In this document: in pieces, positions 7,660 through 15,668 of the stretch
How positions within the stretch are numbered: position 1 is the stretch's first letter
How the letters are laid out: each line of letters starts with the position of its first letter
From: CAXBNB01 sp965267535
GTDB lineage: Bacteria; Bacteroidota; Bacteroidia; Cytophagales; Cyclobacteriaceae
Direction of reading: 5' to 3'
Assembly: GCA_965267535.1 (NCBI GenBank)
Contig: OZ254082.1
Coordinates: 868,001 to 932,000 of the forward strand
DNA length: 64,000 bases
The notes under the pieces: model-generated
The model's input: the letters and a program-made list of their open reading frames with translations, nothing else
Databases searched by the model: none
What the model was told of the DNA's origin: nothing
Program-made: the position numbers and the translations under genes

Positions 7660-8729
7660 GAAAATTTTGTACTCTACCGGTAGCAAAAGTGAATCAGGAA
7701 ACACCCGATTGTGTGTCTGTAGAGCTTGATGTGCCCACAGAGTACAAGTCGGATTTTTTAAACTACCAACCCGGGCAGCACCTTACCTTCAAAAAAGAAT
7801 TGGGAGGGGTAGAGGTCAGGAGAAACTACTCGCTGTGTACGTCTCCTCAGGAAAAGCGGCTAAAGGTAGCTGTAAAAAAAGTGGCTGGAGGAGCTTTTTC
7901 TACTTATGTGAACCATGAACTGCAAGTAGGCGATACGCTGGATACGCTACCACCTATGGGTAGTTTTTATGTGGATATACAGCCATCTAACTCCCGACAA
8001 ATACTTGCAGTGGCCGCAGGCAGTGGCATCACACCTGTAATATCGAATATAAAAGCAGTGCTCGAAGCAGAAAAAGAAAGCAGCGTGACACTTCTGTATG
8101 GAAACAAAGACAAAAAGGCTATTATTTTCAGGGAGGAATTAAATCACCTGAAAAATAAATACATGCATCGCCTGTCTGTACATCATGTACTGAGTAGAGA
8201 AAAGACTGACAGAGGTGGCTTTGAAGGACATATCGATGCTGAAAAGATAACATGCTGGAACGGAAAGTTATTTGACCTGAAGGCCATAGATCAGGTATTG
8301 ATTTGTGGACCGGGTAAGATGATAGAAAACGTAAAAGCAACTTTGGTGAGCTCTGGTGTCAGCAAAGGAAAGATACATACGGAGTGGTTTGGAGTGCCGG
8401 GACAAAACAACAAAGAGAATAATCCTACACCGAAGCAAAACAAGAACAACAAGAGCAGGATAAGGGTAGTAGTAGATGGGATAGAGTATGATTTTGGTTA
8501 CGATGGTCAAGAGAGTTTGTTGGATGCAGCCATGAAGCAAGGGGCAGATTTGCCCTTTGCCTGCAAAGGAGGAGTGTGCTGCACCTGTAAGGCCCGGCTG
8601 ACAAAAGGCGAAGTAAGTATGGATGTAAACTATGGGCTGGAGCCTGATGAGATCAAAGCAGGTTATATCCTTACCTGCCAGGCAAGGCCATTGACATCCG
8701 AAGTGACGGTAGATTTTGATGCCCGATAG
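7656..8729 (+). CDS. paaE: 1,2-phenylacetyl-CoA epoxidase, reductase subunit PaaE
   Basis: A 357-residue NAD(P)H:ferredoxin reductase that passes electrons to the PaaAC oxygenase. The N-terminal half is an FAD-binding and NAD-binding module (RRNYSLCTSP near 56-64, AAGSGITPVIS near 120-130, LICGPGKMIENV near 215-225). After a Lys/Asn-rich linker (about 250-268) comes a plant-type 2Fe-2S ferredoxin domain with Cys303, 308, 311 and 341 in CKGGVCCTC...C. Length matches E. coli PaaE (356). It overlaps paaR by 4 bp. In E. coli paaE is the last epoxidase gene; here it is first. Confidence 0.95.
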   Translation: MRKFCTLPVAKVNQETPDCVSVELDVPTEYKSDFLNYQPGQHLTFKKELGGVEVRRNYSLCTSPQEKRLKVAVKKVAGGAFSTYVNHELQVGDTLDTLPPMGSFYVDIQPSNSRQILAVAAGSGITPVISNIKAVLEAEKESSVTLLYGNKDKKAIIFREELNHLKNKYMHRLSVHHVLSREKTDRGGFEGHIDAEKITCWNGKLFDLKAIDQVLICGPGKMIENVKATLVSSGVSKGKIHTEWFGVPGQNNKENNPTPKQNKNNKSRIRVVVDGIEYDFGYDGQESLLDAAMKQGADLPFACKGGVCCTCKARLTKGEVSMDVNYGLEPDEIKAGYILTCQARPLTSEVTVDFDAR

Positions 8730-8755
8730 GCAAAAACACTTAAACAATACCCAAA

Positions 8756-9718
8756 ATGAGCGACTATGAAAAACAGGAAAAGCATTTTCAGCAAAAAATA
8801 GATGCTGAAGTGAAAATAGAGCCGAAAGACTGGATGCCTGATGGTTATCGGAAAACGCTCATCCGACAGATGTCGCAACATGCACACAGTGAGATTGTAG
8901 GCATGCTGCCTGAGGGAAATTGGCTAACCCGGGCTCCTTCGCTTCGTCGGAAAGTAGCAGCCCTGGCTAAAGTGCAGGATGAGGCCGGGCACGGACTGTA
9001 TCTCTATAGTGCCTGTGAAACACTGGGAGTAGAGCGCGATGATCTGATAGAAGAACTACACTCCGGAAAAGCGAAATATTCCAGCATATTTAACTACCCT
9101 ACATTGACCTGGGCTGATATGGGAGCTATAGGGTGGTTGGTCGATGGAGCGGCTATAATGAATCAGGTGCCGCTGTGTAGATGCTCCTATGGGCCTTATG
9201 CCAGAGCGATGGTGCGTGTGTGTAAGGAAGAAAGTTTTCATCAGCGGCAGGGATTTGAAATCATGCTGACCTTGAGTAAGGGAACAACTGCTCAAAAGCG
9301 TATGGCACAGGATGCTCTTGATCGCTGGTGGTGGCCATCGTTGATGATGTTTGGCCCGTCGGATGCCGATTCACCCAATACGCAGCAGTCGATGCAGTGG
9401 AAAATAAAGCGATTTACCAACGACGAGTTGAGACAGAAATTTGTGGATGCATGTGTACCGCAGGCAGAATTGCTGGGGCTGACCATACCCGACCCTGATC
9501 TAAAGTGGAACGAGCAGCGGCAGCATTATGACTTTGGGCCAATTGATTGGGAAGAGTTTTTTCAGGTGTTGAAAGGAAACGGCCCGTGCAACAAAGAAAG
9601 ACTGGATGCCCGCAGGAGAGCGTATGATGAGGGGAGCTGGGTAAGAGAGGCGGCTGTTGCTTATGCGGATAAAAAGGCTCAAAAAGAGCAACAAAGAGTG
9701 GCCGGATCAGAGAGGTAA
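8756..9718 (+). CDS. paaA: 1,2-phenylacetyl-CoA epoxidase catalytic subunit PaaA
   Basis: A 320-residue ferritin-like di-iron oxygenase subunit that epoxidises the aromatic ring of phenylacetyl-CoA with O2. The two ExxH iron-binding motifs are visible: DEAGH (Glu76, His79) and EESFH (Glu159, His162), with further glutamates in the preceding helices. The C-terminal part, GPIDWEEFFQVLKGNGPCNKER, is typical of PaaA. It follows paaE by 26 bp. A 120-bp non-coding spacer separates it from paaB, unusual inside this otherwise tight cluster. Confidence 0.95.
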   Translation: MSDYEKQEKHFQQKIDAEVKIEPKDWMPDGYRKTLIRQMSQHAHSEIVGMLPEGNWLTRAPSLRRKVAALAKVQDEAGHGLYLYSACETLGVERDDLIEELHSGKAKYSSIFNYPTLTWADMGAIGWLVDGAAIMNQVPLCRCSYGPYARAMVRVCKEESFHQRQGFEIMLTLSKGTTAQKRMAQDALDRWWWPSLMMFGPSDADSPNTQQSMQWKIKRFTNDELRQKFVDACVPQAELLGLTIPDPDLKWNEQRQHYDFGPIDWEEFFQVLKGNGPCNKERLDARRRAYDEGSWVREAAVAYADKKAQKEQQRVAGSER

Positions 9719-9838
9719 GATAGAGCTCCGCCCCGGATAGAAGCATTGTTTGAGCCCGAAAGAGCTGTAGGGCGGCAGGCGAGTGCGGATAGCCGGATAA
9801 GGCGGCCAAAGAACTGACAACATAAACCGGATAATACG
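9719..9838 (+). other. paaA-paaB spacer with direct repeats and a GC stem
   Basis: This 120-bp spacer has no coding frame. It holds four copies of (C/G)CGGATA at 9733, 9785, 9793 and 9827. A 6-bp GC-only stem CCGCCC (9728-9733)/GGGCGG (9770-9775) is also present. Possible roles are mRNA folding or processing that sets subunit ratios; no known element is recognised. Confidence 0.5.
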
Positions 9839-10126
9839 ATGGATAAAAAAAACTGGCCTCTTTGGGAGGTTTTCGTCAGAAGCAGGCAAGGTCTCAGTCA
9901 TAAGCATGTAGGAAGTGTACATGCCGCAGATGCTTGTATGGCTGTGGAAAATGCCCGCGATGTATATACACGAAGGAGCGAAGGTGTGAGTATATGGGTA
10001 GTAGAGTCGGAAAAGATACATGCCTCCGATCCTGAAGAGGAAGAGCCGCTGTTTGAGCCGGCCAGAGACAAGGTGTACAGGCATCCTACATTTTATGATT
10101 TGCCGGAGGAAGTAAAGCATATGTGA
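9839..10126 (+). CDS. paaB: 1,2-phenylacetyl-CoA epoxidase subunit PaaB
   Basis: A 95-residue protein matching PaaB (E. coli PaaB 95 residues): LWEVFVRSRQGLSHKHVGSVHAADA near the start, followed by YTRRSEGVSIWVVE, and ending with FYDLPEEVKHM. PaaB bridges PaaAC units in the epoxidase complex and is needed for electron transfer from PaaE. It has no catalytic residues of its own. It overlaps paaC by 4 bp (ATGA). Confidence 0.95.
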   Translation: MDKKNWPLWEVFVRSRQGLSHKHVGSVHAADACMAVENARDVYTRRSEGVSIWVVESEKIHASDPEEEEPLFEPARDKVYRHPTFYDLPEEVKHM

Positions 10127-10881
10127 TGGAGCTACAGGGTAATAGTAAATATGCCGTACAACAGGGGGACAATTGCCTGATACTGGGGCAGCAGCTGGCT
10201 GGTTGGTGTGGGCATGGGCCTGTGTTGGAGCAGGATATAGCACTTACAAACATAGCGTTGGATCTGATAGGTCAGGCGAGAAACTACTATCAGTATGCTG
10301 CAAAGGAGGTGGGGAATGGTATGGACGAGGATCAGATAGCGTTTTTGCGTGATGCGTGGGATTACTACAACCTGCTATTGGTAGAGCAGCCAAACGGGGA
10401 TTTTGGACAGACGGTATTGCGTCAGTACCTGTTTGATGTGTATCACCTGGCATTTTTGAGGGAGCTGGCGCAGAGCAAAGATGAGGGACTGGCGGCTATA
10501 GCGCAAAAATCTGAAAAGGAAGTGGCCTATCACAAGCGGTGGAGCGGGCAGTGGGTGTTGCGACTGGGGGATGGTACAAATGAAAGCCATAGTCGTATGC
10601 AGGAAGCTCTGGAAAACTTATGGAAATATGCTCTGGAGCCTTACAACGCTACGGCTCTGGATGAAGATATGGCTGCACGGGGAGTGGGAGTAGCATTGGC
10701 TGGCCTGAAAGAAAATTGCCTGGCAGAGGTAGAAGCACATCTGTCAGAAGCTACGCTGAAAATACCGGAGGTCGGACCCGGGCAGTCGGGGGGAAAGACG
10801 GGAAGACATACAGAGCACTTGGGGTATATACTGGCCGAGATGCAATTTTTGCCAAGGGCATATCCGGGAGCAAAATGGTAA
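10123..10881 (+). CDS. paaC: 1,2-phenylacetyl-CoA epoxidase structural subunit PaaC
   Basis: A 252-residue ferritin-like protein paired with PaaA. It keeps the bundle architecture (QDIALTNIALDLIGQARNYY, EVAYHKRWSGQWVLRLGDGT, GRHTEHLGYILAEMQFLPRAYPGAKW) but is regarded in the family as structural, with the iron site not used for catalysis. Two adjacent ATG codons (10123, 10126) are possible starts. The ATGA overlap with paaB implies coupled translation. A 72-bp gap to paaD contains a 7-bp inverted repeat TACCCGA (10887-10893)/TCGGGTA (10933-10939). Confidence 0.93.
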   Translation: MMELQGNSKYAVQQGDNCLILGQQLAGWCGHGPVLEQDIALTNIALDLIGQARNYYQYAAKEVGNGMDEDQIAFLRDAWDYYNLLLVEQPNGDFGQTVLRQYLFDVYHLAFLRELAQSKDEGLAAIAQKSEKEVAYHKRWSGQWVLRLGDGTNESHSRMQEALENLWKYALEPYNATALDEDMAARGVGVALAGLKENCLAEVEAHLSEATLKIPEVGPGQSGGKTGRHTEHLGYILAEMQFLPRAYPGAKW

Positions 10882-10953
10882 GCCTATACCCGAAAAAGAA
10901 AGGAAGCAGGCTTTTGCTATTGGTAAGAAATATCGGGTAGTAAAAACTAAAAC

Positions 10954-11436
10954 ATGAAGAATACAGCCGAAATATGGGATGTGCTGGCACAGGTGTACGA
11001 TCCGGAAATACCGGTGCTATCGGTAGTGGATATGGGTGTAGTACGTCAGGTAGAGTTGAGGGATACGAGTGTGGTAGTAACGATAACGCCTACATATTCC
11101 GGATGTCCGGCTATGCATACGATAGAGCAGGATATAGCTGAAGCGCTGGAAGAGCGCGGATATACCGTTGATGTGAAAACAGTATTGTCACCGGCATGGA
11201 CTACCGATTGGCTTACGGAAAAAGGCAGAAAGGCGCTGCGTGAATACGGGATAGTTCCTCCTGTGGAGTCTACTTCAGATAAGCGTAGTTTGCTATTGGA
11301 GGAGGTGGAGGTTCCCTGCCCGCAATGTGGCTCGAAGGCTACAAAGCTCGTGAGCGAATTTGGCTCTACAGCGTGCAAAGCCCTCTATGCCTGTATAGAC
11401 TGTAAAGAACCATTTGATTATTTTAAGTGCTTGTAA
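10954..11436 (+). CDS. paaD: PaaD (PaaJ-type) iron-sulfur assembly-like protein
   Basis: A 160-residue protein with an N-terminal MIP18/DUF59 domain (VYDPEIPVLSVVDMGVVR, then TPTYSGCPAMHTIE) and a C-terminal zinc-ribbon-like part with paired cysteines (CPQCGS, CKALYACIDC). PaaD is required for epoxidase activity in vivo and is thought to help mature the iron or iron-sulfur centres of the PaaABCE complex. The next gene starts 14 bp downstream. Confidence 0.93.
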   Translation: MKNTAEIWDVLAQVYDPEIPVLSVVDMGVVRQVELRDTSVVVTITPTYSGCPAMHTIEQDIAEALEERGYTVDVKTVLSPAWTTDWLTEKGRKALREYGIVPPVESTSDKRSLLLEEVEVPCPQCGSKATKLVSEFGSTACKALYACIDCKEPFDYFKCL

Positions 11437-11449
11437 ATAAACAATATAC

Positions 11450-12226
11450 ATGGAATCATCTATTCTTTTTGAAAAAACAGGGAGCATTGGAAAAATAACA
11501 CTGAACCGACCGGATGTTTTTAACAGTATCAATCGTGAAATGGCACTGGCTTTTCATGCAGCGCTGGATGAATGTAAAGTAGAAGCGATAAGAGCTGTTT
11601 GCATTACGGGCAGTGGTAAAGCATTTTGTGCCGGACAGGATCTGGCAGAAATTACCGGGGACAATGCATTGTCTGTAGAGCATATTGTGGGAGAACATTA
11701 CAATCCCATCATCGAACGCATGAGAGCCTTGCGAAAGCCAGTGTTGTGTGCTGTAAACGGTGTAGCAGCCGGAGCGGGAGCTAACATAGCTCTGGCTGGC
11801 GATGTGGTGGTGGCCAGCGAGGCGGCTTCTTTTATGCAGGCTTTTAGCAAAATAGGTTTGGTACCCGACAGTGGGGGCTCGTTTTTTCTGCCAAGGCTGG
11901 TGGGCATACAAAAAGCATCTGCTCTGATGATGCTCGGAGACAAAGTAGGCGCTCAGGAAGCGGAGCGACTGGGTATGATCTATAAGGTATTTGAAGTGCA
12001 TGAGTTTAATGAAAAGGTGAGTGAGATGACAGAAAAACTGGCTTCATTGCCCACCAAAGGCCTGGCTCTGACTAAGCGCTTGCTGAACAGCAGCCTGACT
12101 AGCAGTCTGACTGACCAACTCGCTTTGGAAGAAGCCATGCAAAGAAAAGCTGCTGCTACCCATGATTACGCAGAGGGAGTCAGGGCCTTTTTGGAAAAAA
12201 GAAAACCGCATTTTGAAGGCAAGTGA
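11450..12226 (+). CDS. paaG: ring-1,2-epoxyphenylacetyl-CoA isomerase PaaG
   Basis: A 258-residue crotonase-fold enzyme that isomerises the epoxide from PaaABCE to an oxepin-CoA. The oxyanion-hole segments are present (GKAFCAGQDLAEI around 57-68; AVNGVAAGAGANIALAGDVVVAS around 101-123). The PaaG-type aspartate is at about 140 (GLVPDSGGSFFLPR). That aspartate, rather than the glutamate pair of a true enoyl-CoA hydratase, favours PaaG over PaaF. paaH starts one base after its stop codon. Confidence 0.9.
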   Translation: MESSILFEKTGSIGKITLNRPDVFNSINREMALAFHAALDECKVEAIRAVCITGSGKAFCAGQDLAEITGDNALSVEHIVGEHYNPIIERMRALRKPVLCAVNGVAAGAGANIALAGDVVVASEAASFMQAFSKIGLVPDSGGSFFLPRLVGIQKASALMMLGDKVGAQEAERLGMIYKVFEVHEFNEKVSEMTEKLASLPTKGLALTKRLLNSSLTSSLTDQLALEEAMQRKAAATHDYAEGVRAFLEKRKPHFEGK

Positions 12227-12227
12227 T

Positions 12228-13409
12228 ATGGTAAATCAGGTAGGTGTTATAGGTGCAGGAGCTATGGGTAGAGGCATAGCTCAGGTAGCTGCAGCAGCAG
12301 GCGAAAAGGTAGTGTTGGTAGATACTGCACAACAAGCTTTGAATCAGGCGGAAACCCATCTGGATTGCATATTGGACAGGAGTATTGAAAAAGGTAAAAT
12401 CACCGCTGAGCATGCCTGTTCTATCAAAAGCAATATTCACTATACCACCAGCCTGGAAGAATTGAATAGCGCTACCTTGGTAGTGGAGGCTGTGGTTGAG
12501 GATTTGATCCTTAAAAAAGAGCTTTTTGGTGAGTTGGAAAAAATGGTGGCAAAAGACTGCATATTGGCTACCAATACATCTTCACTGTCAGTATCGGCTA
12601 TAGCGTCGGGCTGTCAATACCCTGATCGTGTAATAGGGTTGCATTTTTTTAATCCTGCACCACTTATGGCGCTGGTAGAAGTAGTGCCTGCGTTGCAAAC
12701 CATGTCTGCGGTGATAGAGCAGGCGAGGAATAGAGTAGATGTGTGGGGAAAAACAACCGTAATAGCTCAGGATACCCCCGGTTTTATAGTCAATCGGATT
12801 GCAAGGCCGTTTTACGGCGAGGCTTTGCGAATAGCCGATGAGGGGATAAAAGGATTGCCGGCAGGAGAAGAAGGATATGCTACGATAGACTGGGCTATGC
12901 GAGAGTTGGGAGGGTTTAAGATGGGGCCTTTTGAGCTGATGGATTACATCGGTAATGATATCAACTATACGGTCACCAAAACAGTCTATGAAGCTTTTTT
13001 TAACGAACCACGCTACAAACCGTCTTTTACTCAAAAGCGATTGTTTGATGCAGGTTTTTTAGGGAGAAAATCCGGTAGAGGCTATTACAACTATCAGCAG
13101 GATAGCTTGCCGCCCCGGTCTGTAGAAGATGAAATTCTGGGACAGCAGATTGTAGATAGGGTATTGGCTATGTTGATAAATGAAGCTGCCGACGCTGTGT
13201 TTTGGCAGGTGGCAACACCACACGATATAGATTTAGCCATGACTGCCGGGGTGAATTATCCCAGAGGACTTTTAGCTTGGGCTGATGAGCTGGGGGCATC
13301 AGCGTGTGTTCATCGCATGGATGCGCTCTATACACGATATAGAGAGGAGCGCTATCGTTGTAGTCCTCTGCTTAGAGAAATGAGCGGGCAAGGAAAGTGT
13401 TTTTTTTGA
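12228..13409 (+). CDS. paaH: 3-hydroxyacyl-CoA dehydrogenase PaaH
   Basis: A 393-residue NAD-dependent 3-hydroxyacyl-CoA dehydrogenase that oxidises the hydroxyadipyl-CoA intermediate. The Rossmann motif GVIGAGAMGRGIAQVAA is at residues 6-22. The catalytic histidine is in VIGLHFFNPAPLM near 137, followed by DTPGFIVNR. The C-terminus carries a second helical domain (AADAVFWQVATPHDIDLAM...GVNYPRGLLAWADELG), giving a PaaH rather than a short FadB-like form. The start at 12228 sits one base after the paaG stop. It is the last operon gene and ends 10 bp from the convergent gene. Confidence 0.9.
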   Translation: MVNQVGVIGAGAMGRGIAQVAAAAGEKVVLVDTAQQALNQAETHLDCILDRSIEKGKITAEHACSIKSNIHYTTSLEELNSATLVVEAVVEDLILKKELFGELEKMVAKDCILATNTSSLSVSAIASGCQYPDRVIGLHFFNPAPLMALVEVVPALQTMSAVIEQARNRVDVWGKTTVIAQDTPGFIVNRIARPFYGEALRIADEGIKGLPAGEEGYATIDWAMRELGGFKMGPFELMDYIGNDINYTVTKTVYEAFFNEPRYKPSFTQKRLFDAGFLGRKSGRGYYNYQQDSLPPRSVEDEILGQQIVDRVLAMLINEAADAVFWQVATPHDIDLAMTAGVNYPRGLLAWADELGASACVHRMDALYTRYREERYRCSPLLREMSGQGKCFF

Positions 13410-13419
13410 TGATTAGACA

Positions 13420-13869
13420 TTACTCTACTGCTTCTATGGCTATTTGTCGGTCGTTAAACGAAAAACTGTCTCCGGATTTTTTGCCGAGCAATGCCTGCCC
13501 CAAAGGAGAGAGAGGAGAAATGACAAATATGCTTTCATCATTCATAGTGATTTTGCCCAGCGCTACAGCGATGTAAAAAATCCCGTTTGAGAGTCTGACA
13601 AGAGAGCCGGATTCTATAGTGTTTGTTGTTTTATCAGGAGAAATGCCTTTGAGTATTTTGAGAAGCTGAGTAGCTTCGGTCAGCTGTTTGGCGTACATAT
13701 CGCGTTCAATGTGGCTCATAGCCCTGGCCGTGTCGTGCTTGTCTCCGGCTGTACTTTTTTCTTCCGCATTGGCAGATTCCTGAGCCTCTTTCATGGCTTT
13801 GTCAGCAATGGTTATTTTTTCATTTACCAGAGAGAGGCAAACGTTGTAGACTTCTTGTTTCTTTGGCAT
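13420..13869 (-). CDS. GreA/GreB-like C-terminal domain protein
   Basis: A 149-residue protein with a helical N-terminal part (about 1-75, with AMKEAQESANAEEKSTAGDKHDTARAMSHIERDMYAKQL). The C-terminal beta domain is similar to the FKBP-like domain of Gre factors: SGSLVRLSNGIFYIAVALGKI then ISPLSPLGQALLGKKSGDSFSFN. Homologues in Bacteroidota are often labelled 3-oxoacyl-ACP synthase, which the sequence does not support. It may bind RNA polymerase like GreA or Rnk; the helices look too short for a full GreA coiled coil. It converges on paaH. Confidence 0.7.
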   Translation of the reverse strand: MPKKQEVYNVCLSLVNEKITIADKAMKEAQESANAEEKSTAGDKHDTARAMSHIERDMYAKQLTEATQLLKILKGISPDKTTNTIESGSLVRLSNGIFYIAVALGKITMNDESIFVISPLSPLGQALLGKKSGDSFSFNDRQIAIEAVE

Positions 13870-13959
13870 TTGTGAGTTGAATAGCGATATTTAGGGTGAC
13901 AAAATTGCGCAATCGGAAGGTAACTATCGAATGAAAATCACAGATTTATTATCTCAGAC

Positions 13960-14559
13960 ATGAAACCAGACGCATCAAGTTTAATAGACGAATACATTGC
14001 CGGTTCACCGGACTATGCCCGACCCATACTCGAGAAAGCCCGGCAGATCATTGTAGCAGCAGATTCCGATATACGTGAAGACTGGAAATGGAATGTGCCT
14101 CATTTTGTGTGTGAAGGAATAGTATGCTGGCTGGCAAGCTTCAAAACGCACGTGAGTGTCAATTTTTTCAAAGGAGCATTAATCGAAGACAAATATCAAA
14201 TCTTTGACTCCCTGGGCGAAGAACAAAAAGGCAATAGGATAATCAAGTATACCTCTATTGATAGACTTCATGATCATGAATTGAAAGACTATGTAGAGCA
14301 GGCAGTCGTTATCAATCGCAAAGGGCTCAAACCTGTAGTGAAGAAAAAAGAACTGATAGTGCCTGACTATTTTATGGAAAAGCTGAAAGCTAACCCGAAA
14401 GCACATACTGTTTTTACCGAGTTTCCAGCGTCGTACAAGCGCGACTATGTGGAGTGGATCGTAGAGGCAAAGCGCGAAGCTACCCGTGATAAAAGAATGG
14501 CCCAGGCTCTGGAGTGGATAGCAGAAGGAAAAGAGCGGAATTGGAAATACAAAAAATAA
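13960..14559 (+). CDS. YdeI/OmdA family protein with DUF1801 domain
   Basis: A 199-residue protein. The N-terminal DUF1801-like domain (about 1-120) contains WKWNVPHFVCEGIVCWLASFKTHVSVNFFKG. The C-terminal YdeI/OmpD-associated tail has FPASYKRDYVEWIVEAKREATRDKRMAQALEWIAEGKERNWKY. No catalytic function is established for these domains. It lies 4 bp before paaY and is likely cotranscribed with it. It is divergent from the GreA-like gene, with the promoter region between. Confidence 0.82.
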   Translation: MKPDASSLIDEYIAGSPDYARPILEKARQIIVAADSDIREDWKWNVPHFVCEGIVCWLASFKTHVSVNFFKGALIEDKYQIFDSLGEEQKGNRIIKYTSIDRLHDHELKDYVEQAVVINRKGLKPVVKKKELIVPDYFMEKLKANPKAHTVFTEFPASYKRDYVEWIVEAKREATRDKRMAQALEWIAEGKERNWKYKK

Positions 14560-14563
14560 ATAC

Positions 14564-15163
14564 ATGATATATGCATTTGAGGGTTTTGTGCCGGTAGTGC
14601 ACCCGTCGGCTTTTGTGCATCCGCAGGCTGTGGTCACGGGCAATGTGATTATAGGAGAAAAGGTTTACATAGGTCCCGGAGCAGCTATTCGGGGCGATTG
14701 GGGAAAGGTAGTGATCGAAAACGGGTGTAATGTTCAGGAGAATTGCACCATCCACATGTTTCCGGGTACAAGTGTTTTATTGAAAAAAGGAGCCCATATA
14801 GGCCATGGAGCAGTAGTACATGGTGCCGAAATCGGAGAAAACTCACTGATTGGTATGAATGCAGTCATAATGGACAATGCCGTGATAGGAAAAGAATGTA
14901 TAATAGGAGCACTGGCTATGGTGGTCGGTGAAACTCAGGTACCCGACCGGACTATGATGGTGGGTAATCCGGCCAAAGCCGTCAAGACAGTATCGGATGA
15001 AATGATAGAGTGGAAAACAAAAGGAACCGAACTGTATCAAAAGCTGCCTGCCGACTGTAAGAAATCCCTGAGGCCGTGTGAGCCGCTAACTGCCATAGAA
15101 AAAGACAGACCTGAACAAATGCCGGTGTTTGAAACCTGGAAAAAGACGCTCAAAAAGAAGTAG
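14564..15163 (+). CDS. paaY: PaaY-like hexapeptide-repeat thioesterase
   Basis: A 199-residue left-handed beta-helix protein of the gamma-carbonic-anhydrase-like family. The repeats run from about 10 to 150 (VVTGNVIIGEKVYIGPGAAIRGDWG, IENGCNVQENCTIHMFPG). Histidines at typical zinc positions are present (CTIHMF, AHIGHGAVVHGAEIG). Length and C-terminal helix match PaaY, which in E. coli hydrolyses the dead-end product of phenylacetate degradation and protects the CoA pool. Its place 1.2 kb after the paa operon supports this, although it is in a separate transcription unit with a YdeI-like gene. Confidence 0.85.
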   Translation: MIYAFEGFVPVVHPSAFVHPQAVVTGNVIIGEKVYIGPGAAIRGDWGKVVIENGCNVQENCTIHMFPGTSVLLKKGAHIGHGAVVHGAEIGENSLIGMNAVIMDNAVIGKECIIGALAMVVGETQVPDRTMMVGNPAKAVKTVSDEMIEWKTKGTELYQKLPADCKKSLRPCEPLTAIEKDRPEQMPVFETWKKTLKKK

Positions 15164-15164
15164 T

Positions 15165-15602
15165 ATGAAAATAAGAATAAAGTGCTTTTTCTCCATAGCA
15201 ACAGTATGCATAGCTCTTTGCTTTGGGTGCAGATCTGCTAAAATATCGGCCACAGAAAAAGCACTCATACCGGTAAGCAACCCGGAAATACGACAACTGC
15301 AGCATGACTTGCTTACCTACAAGTATGTATACAGCAATATTTGGCCCTATAATTTAGATGAATTGCTGGACTTTCAACGCAAGCGAGGAAACCATGAAGT
15401 GACGTATGACAACTTCGAATCTCTGGGGTGGAAGCAGGATAACGATTCGTTAAAAGTAGATTACACATACAGCTATCCGGATCAGTCACCTTTAGGTTTT
15501 GATACTGTAAAAGGAGGCATTACACTCTATACTACATCAGACTCCACAGCTTATATTTCCCACGACTTATACAAAGTCAGAAAAAGAAAAACGGCAAAGT
15601 AA
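15165..15602 (+). CDS. small lipoprotein of unknown function
   Basis: A 145-residue predicted lipoprotein: basic N-terminus, hydrophobic segment and lipobox CFGC near residue 22. The mature part contains LQHDLLTYKYVYSNIWPYNLDELLDF, which loosely recalls the start of type II secretion pseudopilin domains, but similarity is weak and there is no prepilin cleavage site. It begins one base after the paaY stop codon, so it is in the same operon. Function unknown. Confidence 0.7.
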   Translation: MKIRIKCFFSIATVCIALCFGCRSAKISATEKALIPVSNPEIRQLQHDLLTYKYVYSNIWPYNLDELLDFQRKRGNHEVTYDNFESLGWKQDNDSLKVDYTYSYPDQSPLGFDTVKGGITLYTTSDSTAYISHDLYKVRKRKTAK

Positions 15603-15633
15603 AAACCACTTGCTATAAGCAGTTGTAAATTCT

Positions 15634-15641
15634 TACATTTG
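15634..15641 (+). promoter_or_regulatory. promoter of the DUF4340-dnaN unit
   Basis: TACATTTG (TAnnTTTG) lies 21 bp after a TTG at 15610-15612, and 27 nt before the DUF4340 start codon. This is a good Bacteroidota-type promoter. Confidence 0.6.
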
Positions 15642-15668
15642 CCGATGCAAATTTGATCTCCTAATACT

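Noticed and set aside
9707..10243. 178-codon minus-strand open frame opposite paaB/paaC
   Set aside because: Lies over clearly identified paa genes, has a low-complexity composition and no family match; it mirrors the codon bias of the true genes.
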